In this document: positions 27,447 through 36,200 of the stretch, in pieces | Layout: the number at the start of each line of letters is the position of its first letter | Numbering within the stretch: the stretch's first letter is position 1 | Assembly: GCF_029624125.1 (NCBI RefSeq) | Contig: NZ_JARSBN010000002.1 | Span: forward strand, 434,001 to 498,000 | Direction of reading: 5' to 3' | Source of the DNA: Winogradskyella marincola | GTDB taxonomy: Bacteria; Bacteroidota; Bacteroidia; Flavobacteriales; Flavobacteriaceae | DNA: 64,000 nucleotides | Translations under genes and position numbers: made by a program | Notes under the pieces: generated by a model | Told to the model about the DNA's origin: nothing | The model's input: the letters and a program-made list of their open reading frames with translations, nothing else | The model's database searches: none

Positions 27447-30434
27447 ATGATGAAAAATAATTACCCAAAGTTCTTTTTAATTCTTATAACGGCATTGTTT
27501 TTTGTGTCTTTAGGGAACGCTCAAAAGAATAGAAACATTTGGTCAATAAATAATGATCAAATAAAAAAAGAAGATGTAATCTTTTACAAATCGAAACCTA
27601 AATATTCAACCTTAATAAACATAAGTGTTGAAGCGTTAAAACAGCAATTAGCCAACGTTCCGCAACGTCAATTCTCTAGTAGCAAGGAAGGTGTAGTATT
27701 GCAATTTCCTAATCACGAAGGCAAGCCAGAGTCTTACTTAGTGCAAGAAGCATCTGTAATGGAGTATGAATTACAAATGCGTTTTCCAGAAATAAGATCT
27801 TTTGTAGGAAAAGGAATAGATAATCCTGCAGCTATAATGAGATTTAGCTTATCGCCTGAAAAAGGATTTAGCGGTATGGTTTTATCAGATGGAAAAACAG
27901 TTTTTATTGAGCCTTATACACAAGACTTAAAAACATATGTAGCTTTTATAAATTCTGATGAAGATGGTCCAAGAGGAAGTTTTGTTTGTGAAACAGAATA
28001 TGACCCAGCAGATTTTAAAATATCAGATGAGGATTTCATAACACCAAAAAATGCAGATGATGGCACTCTAAGAACTTATCGCTTAGCTTTAGCATGTACA
28101 GGAGAGTATGCCCAATTTCATGGAGGTACAGTTAGTGGTGCTTTAGCAGCTATGAATACCACTATGACAAGAGTAAATGGTGTTTATGAAAGGGACTTAG
28201 GGTTAACAATGGTTATAATAGCCAACAATACTGAAATTATTTTTTTAAACGCAGGAACAGACCCTTACACAAATAATAGTGGTGGAACAATGCTAGGTGA
28301 AAATCAGGCAGAATGCGATAGTACAATAGGGTCTGCAAACTATGATATAGGCCATGTTTTTAGTACTGGTGGTGGAGGAATTGCGCAATTACGCTCACCA
28401 TGTACAGTAAACAAGGCTAGAGGAGTTACAGGTTCTCCGGTTCCTCAAGGTGATGCTTTTGATATAGATTACGTTGCTCATGAAATGGGACATCAATATG
28501 GAGGTAATCATACTCAAAACAATGAGTGCCAAAGATCAAGTGTCTCAGTAGAGCCAGGAAGTGCTTCAACAATTATGGGTTATGCAGGTATTTGTGCACC
28601 TAATGTTCAAAATAATAGTGATGATTATTTTCATGGAGAAAATATTAAAGAGATGTGGGCTAACATTTCTTCTGGTCCAAGTAGCACTTGTTTTGCAGGT
28701 AGTGTAACAAACAATGTGGCACCTGTAGCCAATGCAGGAGCCGATTATACAATTCCTTTATCTACTGCTTTTGTTTTAAGAGGATCTGCTACAGATGCTA
28801 ATACAGCCTCTGGTTTAACGTATTGTTGGGAGCAAACAGATGCAACACCTGCAACAATGCCACCTCAATCCACTAGTTCTTCTGGGCCTTTATTCAGATC
28901 TTTAGATCCATCTTCATCTCCTGATAGATATATGCCAACCTTAAGTACCGTTTTTTCTGGTAGTTTGGCTACAACATGGGAAGTTGTACCTTCGGTAGGA
29001 AGAACAATGAATTTTTCATTAACAGTAAGAGATAATGAAGCAGGAGGAGGAGCAAGTGATTCTGATGATGTGACAGTAACTGTTCAGAATTTTTCTACAC
29101 CATTTACAGTTAATACGCCTCCTACTTGGGGAGCAAATTCTAGTCAACAAGTATCTTGGGTTGTAGGTCAAACAAATTCAGCTCCAATAAATTGTCAAAC
29201 AGTAAACATTTTGTTTACTACTAATGGCGGTTTTTCTTTTACAACCTTAGCTTCTGGTGTTCCTAATACCGGAACAGCAACAATAACAGTTCCTGGTGTT
29301 GGTAACACAAGTAATGCTAGAGTTCTAGTTGAAGCTGCGGATAACATTTTTTATGCGGTATCAGATGCATTTTCAATCTCAAATGCTCAGGATTTTAGTA
29401 TAAACTCAACTAATGGAGATGTTTCTGTTTGTGGTCAAGATTCTGCGTCAATAGATTTTAGTTATGTAACTTCTAATGGGTTTTCTGAAACAACTTCATT
29501 TAACGTTTCTGGTTTACCTGGTGGTGTAGGCTCTACTTTATCTCCAACGTCTTTAAATGCGGATGGTACAGTGACACTAAACTTAACAGGATTAAACTCT
29601 TTGGCAAGCAATACATATACAATAACGCTTACTGCTACTTCTCCATCAATTACTAAACAAACCACAGTAGATTTAATAATTGCAGATGGAGTTTGTCCTT
29701 CAGAAGGAGATTTAAGTTTTCAAACAAGAACGACAGGTGTTATATTTAATACTATAAATAACTTAGATGCTGGTCCAAAAACGGCGCCATATTCAGATTT
29801 TACATCCATCTCTACTGATGTTGAAGCTGGTATGGATTACGATTTATCAGTTAGAGCTAACTCGGATGGTCCTTACAGAATTAGTACTAGAGTATGGATT
29901 GATTGGAATCAAAATTGCTCATTTAATGATCCAGGTGAAGAGTATGACTTGGATTTAGGTACAACAGCCAATGTTGCAGATGAATTAACGGATGCATCAC
30001 CACTAACCATAACTGTTCCTGTAGATGCTATTGCAGGTACGACATTAATGAGGGTAAGTACCAAGTATTCTCCTCCATCTCCAGATCCTCTAGATTTCCC
30101 AACATCTTGTGAAACAGGTTTTGATGGTGAGGTAGAAGACTATTCTATAAATGTTATTAACGATTTAAGTATAGATGATAATGAATTAGATAACTTAAGT
30201 ATTTATCCAAATCCAAATAATGGAACTTTCTCAATAGGTTTTAATCCAAGATCTGGTGAGGATATAAATGTAGAAGTCTATGATATTAGAGGAAGAGCGA
30301 TTTTTACTAAAGCTTTTAATAGCACCAATAGATTTGACGAAGTTATTAGATTAAGTAATGCACAATCTGGTGTATATTTATTAAATATTTTTGACGGATC
30401 TTATAAGGTAACTAAGAAAATAGTTGTTGAGTAA
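27447..30434 (+). CDS. T9SS-secreted zinc metalloprotease (reprolysin-like)
   Basis: A 995-residue secreted protease. Two adjacent ATGs (27447, 27450) are possible starts. The signal peptide ends in LGNAQ. A propeptide-like region precedes the catalytic domain, which has HEMGHQYGGNH (His345, His349 and His355), the HExxHxxGxxH zinc site of metzincins, followed by IMGYAGICAP with the Met-turn. Then come Ig/PKD-like domains (NVAPVANAGADYTIP), a GEVEDY-type domain (RISTRVWIDWNQNCSFNDPGE, GEVEDYSINV) and a type A T9SS tail (LSIYPNPNNGTFSI to SGVYLLNIF). It is probably released or surface-bound, degrading proteins for nutrition. It is a single gene between a strong promoter and a strong terminator. 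Confidence 0.93.
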   Translation: MMKNNYPKFFLILITALFFVSLGNAQKNRNIWSINNDQIKKEDVIFYKSKPKYSTLINISVEALKQQLANVPQRQFSSSKEGVVLQFPNHEGKPESYLVQEASVMEYELQMRFPEIRSFVGKGIDNPAAIMRFSLSPEKGFSGMVLSDGKTVFIEPYTQDLKTYVAFINSDEDGPRGSFVCETEYDPADFKISDEDFITPKNADDGTLRTYRLALACTGEYAQFHGGTVSGALAAMNTTMTRVNGVYERDLGLTMVIIANNTEIIFLNAGTDPYTNNSGGTMLGENQAECDSTIGSANYDIGHVFSTGGGGIAQLRSPCTVNKARGVTGSPVPQGDAFDIDYVAHEMGHQYGGNHTQNNECQRSSVSVEPGSASTIMGYAGICAPNVQNNSDDYFHGENIKEMWANISSGPSSTCFAGSVTNNVAPVANAGADYTIPLSTAFVLRGSATDANTASGLTYCWEQTDATPATMPPQSTSSSGPLFRSLDPSSSPDRYMPTLSTVFSGSLATTWEVVPSVGRTMNFSLTVRDNEAGGGASDSDDVTVTVQNFSTPFTVNTPPTWGANSSQQVSWVVGQTNSAPINCQTVNILFTTNGGFSFTTLASGVPNTGTATITVPGVGNTSNARVLVEAADNIFYAVSDAFSISNAQDFSINSTNGDVSVCGQDSASIDFSYVTSNGFSETTSFNVSGLPGGVGSTLSPTSLNADGTVTLNLTGLNSLASNTYTITLTATSPSITKQTTVDLIIADGVCPSEGDLSFQTRTTGVIFNTINNLDAGPKTAPYSDFTSISTDVEAGMDYDLSVRANSDGPYRISTRVWIDWNQNCSFNDPGEEYDLDLGTTANVADELTDASPLTITVPVDAIAGTTLMRVSTKYSPPSPDPLDFPTSCETGFDGEVEDYSINVINDLSIDDNELDNLSIYPNPNNGTFSIGFNPRSGEDINVEVYDIRGRAIFTKAFNSTNRFDEVIRLSNAQSGVYLLNIFDGSYKVTKKIVVE

Positions 30435-30452
30435 TCATCAATATAAAAAACC

Positions 30453-30482
30453 AAAAGCTCCTATCTTAAGGAGCTTTTTTTT
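30453..30482 (+). terminator. Terminator after the metalloprotease gene
   Basis: AAAAGCTCCT pairs with AGGAGCTTTT around a 6-base loop with eight T at the end. The next gene's ATG (30486) is only 4 bp further, so that gene either lacks a leader or depends on reads that pass this terminator. Confidence 0.85.
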
Positions 30483-30485
30483 GCT

Positions 30486-31601
30486 ATGAATTTATCATAT
30501 TGGGAAATAAAAACGTGGTTTACAAAAGTAGATTTTACAATAGTAGGAAGCGGAATCGTTGGGCTTACTTCGGCCTTATGGTTAAAAAATAGATTTCCAA
30601 AATCTAATATTTTAATATTAGAAAAGGGTGTTTTACCTCAAGGAGCAAGCACAAAGAATGCTGGTTTTGCCTGCTTTGGGAGTCTGAGTGAAATTATAGA
30701 CGATTTACAAAGTCATTCAGAGCAAGATGTCTTAAGCCTTGTTAAGAAAAGAGTTGATGGTTTATCATTGCTGCGAGAAACGTTAGGAGATACTTCAATT
30801 AACTATAAAGAATTAGGCGGATACGAATTGTTTCCAAAAGAAAACGAAGAACTCTTTAATACTTGTACAGAGCAGCAAAATAATATCAATAAGCTTCTAA
30901 ATCCTGTTTTTAAAGACGATGTTTTTAGTTTTAAAGAGAACAGCTTTAATTTTAAAAACATTAAGTCAGAGTATAGTTTTAATAAGTTTGAAGGGCAAAT
31001 AAACACCGGAAAAATGATGTCTGAACTTCTTAAAAAGGTTTTGAGCCTGGGAGTAAAGATTATTAACAGCTGTGTTGTAGAGTCGTTTTCTGAAGATCTC
31101 AACACTGTGAAAATTAAGACTAACCATATAGAGTTTCAAACATCAAAACTTTTAATTGCTACAAATGGCTTTGCCTCAAGATTAATAGATGAAGCAGTAA
31201 AGCCAGCCAGAGCACAGGTTTTAATTACCAAGCCGATTAAAGATTTACACATCAAAGGAACATTTCACTTAGATAGAGGCTATTATTATTTTAGAAATAT
31301 TGACAATAGAATTTTATTTGGTGGAGGAAGGCATCTCGATTTTAAAACAGAAGAAACAGAGGAGTTTAATGAAACCGAGCGCATTCAAAATAGCCTTGAG
31401 ACTATATTAAAAGAAACTATATTGCCTGATACAGATTTTGAAATAGATCATAGATGGTCTGGTATAATGGGTGTTGGTAAACAAAAAAATGCAATAGTAA
31501 AGCAGCTTGGTAATAATGTATACTGTGGTGTAAGGCTAGGAGGAATGGGTATAGCAATTGGTAGTATTGTTGGTAAGGAATTAGCAGATTTAATAGAGTG
31601 A
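30486..31601 (+). CDS. FAD-dependent oxidoreductase (DAO family)
   Basis: A 371-residue flavoenzyme of the D-amino-acid oxidase / glycine oxidase superfamily. The dinucleotide-binding motif is IVGSGIVGLTSALWL near residue 20, with ILEKGVLPQGASTKNAGFAC following, and the C-terminal FAD-contact region is WSGIMGVG and YCGVRLGGMGIAIGS. The substrate cannot be inferred. No signal peptide is present, so it is cytoplasmic. The start MNLSYWEIKTWF is only 4 bp behind the previous terminator but fits the usual family N-terminus. Its TGA overlaps the GTG start of the GreA/GreB-like gene, so the two are translationally coupled. Confidence 0.88.
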   Translation: MNLSYWEIKTWFTKVDFTIVGSGIVGLTSALWLKNRFPKSNILILEKGVLPQGASTKNAGFACFGSLSEIIDDLQSHSEQDVLSLVKKRVDGLSLLRETLGDTSINYKELGGYELFPKENEELFNTCTEQQNNINKLLNPVFKDDVFSFKENSFNFKNIKSEYSFNKFEGQINTGKMMSELLKKVLSLGVKIINSCVVESFSEDLNTVKIKTNHIEFQTSKLLIATNGFASRLIDEAVKPARAQVLITKPIKDLHIKGTFHLDRGYYYFRNIDNRILFGGGRHLDFKTEETEEFNETERIQNSLETILKETILPDTDFEIDHRWSGIMGVGKQKNAIVKQLGNNVYCGVRLGGMGIAIGSIVGKELADLIE

Positions 31602-32047
31602 TTATAAAAGAACAATTATACCGTAAATGTAATGAGGCATTACAAGAGCGTTTAAAGCATATAAAAAAGAGTATTTTAGACCTAGAGGAAGCCTTGCAAT
31701 CCGAAACCAAAAGTAGTGCAGGAGATAAGCATGAAACAGGTAGAGCTATGATACAAATAGAACGCGAAAAAGCAGGTCAGCAACTTATAGGAATTCAAAA
31801 CAATCAAGAATTACTTCAAAAAATAGACTGTAATGCTAAGCATACAAACATAGCCTTAGGAAGCGTGGTATATACATCGCAACATAACTATTTTATAAGT
31901 ATTAGTGAAGGTAAAATAAAACTAGAAGACGTTTCGTTTTATGCTATTTCGCCACAATCTCCTATTGCTCAATTATTGTTAGGGAAGGCAGAGGGAGACA
32001 TTATTAGTTTTAGAAATAACCCATTTACCGTTTTGAAAGTGATATAA
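31598..32047 (+). CDS. GreA/GreB-family protein
   Basis: A 149-residue cytoplasmic protein with the layout of transcript cleavage factors. An N-terminal helical pair (about 1-75; QERLKHIKKSILDLEEALQS, then SAGDKHETGRAMIQIEREKA) is followed by a C-terminal FKBP-like domain ending LLLGKAEGDIISFRNNPFTVL. In true GreA the helical tip carries two acidic residues that hold Mg; here the tip region is SETKSSAGDKHE. I cannot say whether the cleavage activity is kept. It starts at GTG overlapping the upstream TGA by 4 bp. Related Flavobacteriaceae proteins are sometimes misnamed 3-oxoacyl-ACP synthase. Confidence 0.75.
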   Translation: MIIKEQLYRKCNEALQERLKHIKKSILDLEEALQSETKSSAGDKHETGRAMIQIEREKAGQQLIGIQNNQELLQKIDCNAKHTNIALGSVVYTSQHNYFISISEGKIKLEDVSFYAISPQSPIAQLLLGKAEGDIISFRNNPFTVLKVI

Positions 32048-32072
32048 TTTTCTTCAGTTTTATTAACCGTGT

Positions 32073-32984
32073 TTAGTCTAAAACCTTAAAGTAAATTTCT
32101 TCTTCTTTATTAACCGGTTTTGAGTTAATGATATAAATAATAGCTTTGTTATATTCTGCTTCTATTAACCAAGAATTGCCATTAAAGTAAGATTGTTTTA
32201 CTGTAGCTTTAAGATTGGAGTGCTCTATAATTTTAAGCTGACGAGCGTAGTATATTTTGTTGTTAATAACGTTAAACTCTTCAAAGAAAGAGGCTATTAA
32301 GGGTAATTTAGGGTTTTTATAAAGCGATTGAGGGTTATCCTTAGCAATTATTTTTTGGTTATTTAGCACCAGCATTTCATCTGCAAATCCAAGAACATCG
32401 TTTTTGTCGTGTGTAGCTACAATGCAAGAAATATTTTTTGTTTTAAGATAGTTGAAAACATTTCTGCGAAGCGATTGTTTCTTAAAGTTATCAATATGAC
32501 TAAAAGGTTCGTCTAGAAGTAGAATTTCGGGTTCTTTAGCCAATGCTCTTGCTATAGCAACACGTTGTTTTTGGCCTCCACTAAGATTTTTTACTTTAGT
32601 TGTTGCAAAATCTTCTAATTCAACAATTTTTATAAGCTCTTTTGTTCTCTGTTCCTTTTCTTCAGGATAAAATCGAGACAAATGTTTCCCAATGTTATTT
32701 TCAACCGAAGTGTATGGCATTAGGTCAAATTCTTGAGATACATACTTCATAAAATCATACCCAACAACCAAATTGTGTTTAGGTCCAAGTATTTCGGTGT
32801 TTTTCCAAAATATTTGACCTTGCTCTAAGTCATATTCTCCAAAAATAAGTTTTAGAAGTGTGCTTTTTCCAGAGCCACTCTCACCAATAATAGCAAGGTT
32901 TTCTCCAGAATTAACGGAGAAGTTTATGTCTTTTAGGATAATGTCTTTGGCGTAACTAAAACTTAGTTTTTTAATTTGAAGCAT
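32073..32984 (-). CDS. ABC transporter ATP-binding protein, lone
   Basis: A 303-residue ABC ATPase with Walker A GESGSGKS (34-41), signature LSGGQKQRVAIARAL, Walker B ILLLDEPFSHID and the switch histidine in ATHD. The last ~80 residues (FFEEFNVINNKIYYARQ to the end) resemble the TOBE-like C-terminal regulatory domains of ion and polyamine importers (PotA/FbpC type). No permease or binding-protein gene lies beside it, so its partner must be encoded elsewhere. It faces the GreA-like gene with 25 bp between stops. The transported substrate is unknown. Confidence 0.88.
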   Translation of the reverse strand: MLQIKKLSFSYAKDIILKDINFSVNSGENLAIIGESGSGKSTLLKLIFGEYDLEQGQIFWKNTEILGPKHNLVVGYDFMKYVSQEFDLMPYTSVENNIGKHLSRFYPEEKEQRTKELIKIVELEDFATTKVKNLSGGQKQRVAIARALAKEPEILLLDEPFSHIDNFKKQSLRRNVFNYLKTKNISCIVATHDKNDVLGFADEMLVLNNQKIIAKDNPQSLYKNPKLPLIASFFEEFNVINNKIYYARQLKIIEHSNLKATVKQSYFNGNSWLIEAEYNKAIIYIINSKPVNKEEEIYFKVLD

Positions 32985-33003
32985 GTTGCAAAAATACCAT
33001 AAA

Positions 33004-33028
33004 AAAGCCGCTTGATATTTAAGCGGCT
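33004..33028 (-). terminator. Terminator of the ASPIC/FG-GAP gene
   Basis: AAGCCGCTT pairs with AAGCGGCTT around a 7-base loop. On the minus strand it is followed by TTTTTT. It lies 20 bp past the stop at 33049. Confidence 0.88.
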
Positions 33029-33048
33029 TGGTGTATTTAAAGTATTAT

Positions 33049-36000
33049 TTATTTTTTAATAAACTTTCGTTTTAAGCTTCTACCATTAGATTCTATTCTA
33101 AGGAAATAGACACCACCTTGAAGCTTTGAAACATCAAGTTCGTTATTGGTAATCATTTGGTTTAAAACACGTTTTCCGGTAACATCAAAAATAGTTGCAA
33201 TTTTTTCGGTTAAAATTTCTGAAGTTTTAATTTTTAAAACATCGTCAACAGGATTTGGATAAATAGAAATATCAGCAAAAGTTTCATCACTTATACTCAA
33301 AGGTGCTGTACCTTCAACAAGAACATGTGTGCTGTTTATGCTTGGGTTTTCAAAAACATCCACTACACCAGATGGCCAGTACACTCTAATTTCTGTAATA
33401 GAAGTTTCAGTACCTAGTCCAAAGTGCGTATTAAGAGAGCTCATAAACTCAAAACCTTCACCACTTCTTACGTCTCTAATTTGTGTTCCAGAAGGCGTCA
33501 CTAATTCAACACGTGCTCCAATACCATTTCTATTACTGTAGTTTGGTGTAACATGTGCCATACCTACTGTGTTTATTTTAACCCAGTTATTGCTATTACC
33601 TTGATTGTAATATCTAACACCACTGTAGTAAAGATCAATAAATCCATCATTATTTAAATCTCCAAAACTACCATTTTTGTAGTTTATTTGTTGATCATCC
33701 GCATCTTCAAAAGTCATATCTCCTTTTCCATACATAATGGTACCATTACTAACAATATCTAGATAACCATCATTGTCAATGTCGTATACAGAGCTTTCCC
33801 ATCCTGTTGGTGCAACAATTCCTGCTCCGGCTGTAACGTCTGTAAAAATATAGTCGTTGTTTGGGTTTCCGTCGTCTGAGAATCCGCTATTTTCCATTAG
33901 CTTGTGGGTTCCAGAACTTGCGCCAACATACACATCCATGTCACCATCGTTGTCAAAATCTCCCCAAGCAGAAGACCAGGTTTGCATAGGATCTGCCAAG
34001 CCGATAGCAGCAGCATTTTCTGTAAATGTATCGTCGCCATTGTTTGTAACCATCATATTAGTTCTACGTTCTGTAGAACCACCACATTTAGCAATAAACA
34101 AGTCGATATTTCTATCGTTGTTATAGTCTATCCAAATAGAGCCGTAATCTCCACCTGTAGGATAGTTTCCAAGAGAATATGGCGCACCAGAAGTTACATC
34201 AGACTGGTAAAAGGTAAAATTGCCTGTACCATCGTTAATAAAGTATACGTTTGGTTCAACGTCGTGACACACAAAAGCATCAAGGTTGCCATCATTGTTT
34301 ATATCCACAAAGTTTGATCTTTGAGAGAAAACATATTGAGTTGTAGACTGTTCAGTAAAACTTAAACCATCATTACTTGCTTGCATAAATGTAACACCGT
34401 TACCAGCACCATAAAGCAAATCTGTTTTTCCGTTGGCATCAAAGTCTGCAGCAGCCATGCTCCAACCAGGTAAATAGTTAGCTTCTGGAGTTGTAATGTT
34501 TTTATTTGTAAATGAGCCATCAGGATTTTGCTCTTGAACATTGATGTTTGTTGAAGATACACCAACAATATCATCTAAAAAGTCGCCATTCATATCAACA
34601 ACTGCCATGTCATATCCACTTACAGATATTGCTTGTTGAGAAAAGTTAATTCTGGAAGGGACTTGTGTAGTAAAGGTGAAAGGACCTGAAAAGTCTGAAG
34701 TTTCACCTGTACAATTAGATTGTACGTAAAAATCATAGCTTGTACCAGGAGATAAGCCCATTAAGTTATAATTTGTAGCAGTTACATTGCTAACAACATT
34801 TCCAGAACCTGGAGTAAAGCCTGTAGTTTCCCATTCAATATTCCAAGAGCCAGCAATACCATTTTCTTCCCAATTTAAAATTGCCGAATCTAATGATACT
34901 GAAGTTACGTCTAGACTGCTTGGGTCAGGACAACTAGCGCCTTCTTCTATACAGATGTCGGCTGTTCCACTTTGAGAATCTCTCCAAATTACAGCATAAT
35001 ATGTTGCACCTGGTGTTAATCCTCCTATAAGTCCAGAAGTGTCACCATTATCAAAAACGTTATTAAAACAAGATGAAGCAGTAGCACCACCACAAGATTC
35101 ATAAACCTCTAAGCCAATACCGTTAGCACCACCACCAAAGTTAAAGATTACAGAGCCAATTGTAGGTGCTGTAAAACTTACAAAATAGCCATAGTTAACA
35201 GATGCATCACAAGTCGGATTTTCATTATTAGCATCAATATCGGTAGCAATAGAAAAATCAAAAGTTGTAGGTGTGGCGCTAGAGCAATCTGTTTCTACTT
35301 GCATTGCAATTGATGAAATGCAGGTTCCGCCAGGTGTTGAAGTTGAAAAGTTAAAAGGACCAATATAACTAGATGCACCACCACCATTACAATTGGCTTG
35401 TACATAAAAATCATAAGATGTTCCTTGTGAAAGACCATTTAAACTGTAAGTAGTAGAATTTACATTAGGAATTACAGTGCCAGAACCAAGACTAAAACCC
35501 GAAGTTCCCCATTGAATGTTCCAAGAAGATGAAGATCCTGCTTCTGTCCATTGTAGGTATGCGTTAGTTTCTGAAACATTAGATACATTTAAGTTTGTAG
35601 GATTAGGGCATGCTGGTGGAGTTTGTGATAAAATTGTTGGAGACTCAAAACAAAATCCATAACCCCAAACTTCATTATCGTCATAAGATATGCGATATTT
35701 AAAACCTGATAATTGATTACTTGAAAAACCTGAAATGTCTAAAAAAGGATGATCTAGACTATAAAATGTACCGTTGCAGTAATTTGATGTAGGAGCTCCA
35801 GGAGTATCCGTATCATAAATGTTTCCCCAACTAACCCATTGTGTGTTTTCAGAATCCCAATATTCAATACTAAAGGTTTCAGTTTGATACACATTAAAAA
35901 CATGGTTAGTGTTAAAGTATATATGCGTTTCACCAGCGCTATGAGCACTTGATAAGTTTATTACTGGAGATTCTAATGCAAAACTATTGTCCGAACCATT

Positions 36001-36189
36001 TCCTGCATCATCATCATCAAAAGAGAAATTAGATGATGTTGTAGTTGGGTCTTCAAACAGGTATGTTGCATCGTAAGTTCCTGTTAAGGACCAATTACTA
36101 TTTGGCCAATTAGCGTTTTCATTTAAAACTTGAGCATAGCCAAGACTAAATGTAAAAACAGCAATGAGTAAGAGGGTAGTTTTTTTCAT
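33049..36189 (-). CDS. Large T9SS protein with FnIII, FG-GAP/VCBS and ASPIC/UnbV domains
   Basis: A 1046-residue secreted protein with a signal peptide ending in LGYAQ. The N-terminal part is a beta-sandwich region. Two FnIII-type domains follow (CPNPTNLNVSNVSETNAYLQ and CPDPSSLDVTSVSLDSAIL), with a CHU_2426-like region between them. Then come FG-GAP/VCBS propeller repeats with calcium-binding D-x-D-x-D-G loops (DFDANGKTDLLYG, DINNDGNLDAFV, DFDNDGDMDVYVG, DIDNDGYLDIVSN). An ASPIC/UnbV domain follows (NRNGIGARVELVTPSGTQI, IRVYWPSGVVDVFENP), then a type A T9SS tail. It probably acts in adhesion or binding at the surface; no catalytic site is seen. It is 11 bp downstream of a di-CxxCH lipoprotein gene in the same operon. 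Confidence 0.9.
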   Translation of the reverse strand: MKKTTLLLIAVFTFSLGYAQVLNENANWPNSNWSLTGTYDATYLFEDPTTTSSNFSFDDDDAGNGSDNSFALESPVINLSSAHSAGETHIYFNTNHVFNVYQTETFSIEYWDSENTQWVSWGNIYDTDTPGAPTSNYCNGTFYSLDHPFLDISGFSSNQLSGFKYRISYDDNEVWGYGFCFESPTILSQTPPACPNPTNLNVSNVSETNAYLQWTEAGSSSSWNIQWGTSGFSLGSGTVIPNVNSTTYSLNGLSQGTSYDFYVQANCNGGGASSYIGPFNFSTSTPGGTCISSIAMQVETDCSSATPTTFDFSIATDIDANNENPTCDASVNYGYFVSFTAPTIGSVIFNFGGGANGIGLEVYESCGGATASSCFNNVFDNGDTSGLIGGLTPGATYYAVIWRDSQSGTADICIEEGASCPDPSSLDVTSVSLDSAILNWEENGIAGSWNIEWETTGFTPGSGNVVSNVTATNYNLMGLSPGTSYDFYVQSNCTGETSDFSGPFTFTTQVPSRINFSQQAISVSGYDMAVVDMNGDFLDDIVGVSSTNINVQEQNPDGSFTNKNITTPEANYLPGWSMAAADFDANGKTDLLYGAGNGVTFMQASNDGLSFTEQSTTQYVFSQRSNFVDINNDGNLDAFVCHDVEPNVYFINDGTGNFTFYQSDVTSGAPYSLGNYPTGGDYGSIWIDYNNDRNIDLFIAKCGGSTERRTNMMVTNNGDDTFTENAAAIGLADPMQTWSSAWGDFDNDGDMDVYVGASSGTHKLMENSGFSDDGNPNNDYIFTDVTAGAGIVAPTGWESSVYDIDNDGYLDIVSNGTIMYGKGDMTFEDADDQQINYKNGSFGDLNNDGFIDLYYSGVRYYNQGNSNNWVKINTVGMAHVTPNYSNRNGIGARVELVTPSGTQIRDVRSGEGFEFMSSLNTHFGLGTETSITEIRVYWPSGVVDVFENPSINSTHVLVEGTAPLSISDETFADISIYPNPVDDVLKIKTSEILTEKIATIFDVTGKRVLNQMITNNELDVSKLQGGVYFLRIESNGRSLKRKFIKK

Positions 36190-36200
36190 GTTTTATGGTG

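Noticed and set aside
33329-36000. Antisense frames within the ASPIC/FG-GAP gene
   Set aside because: They arise from the repetitive coding sequence on the other strand and show no family motifs.
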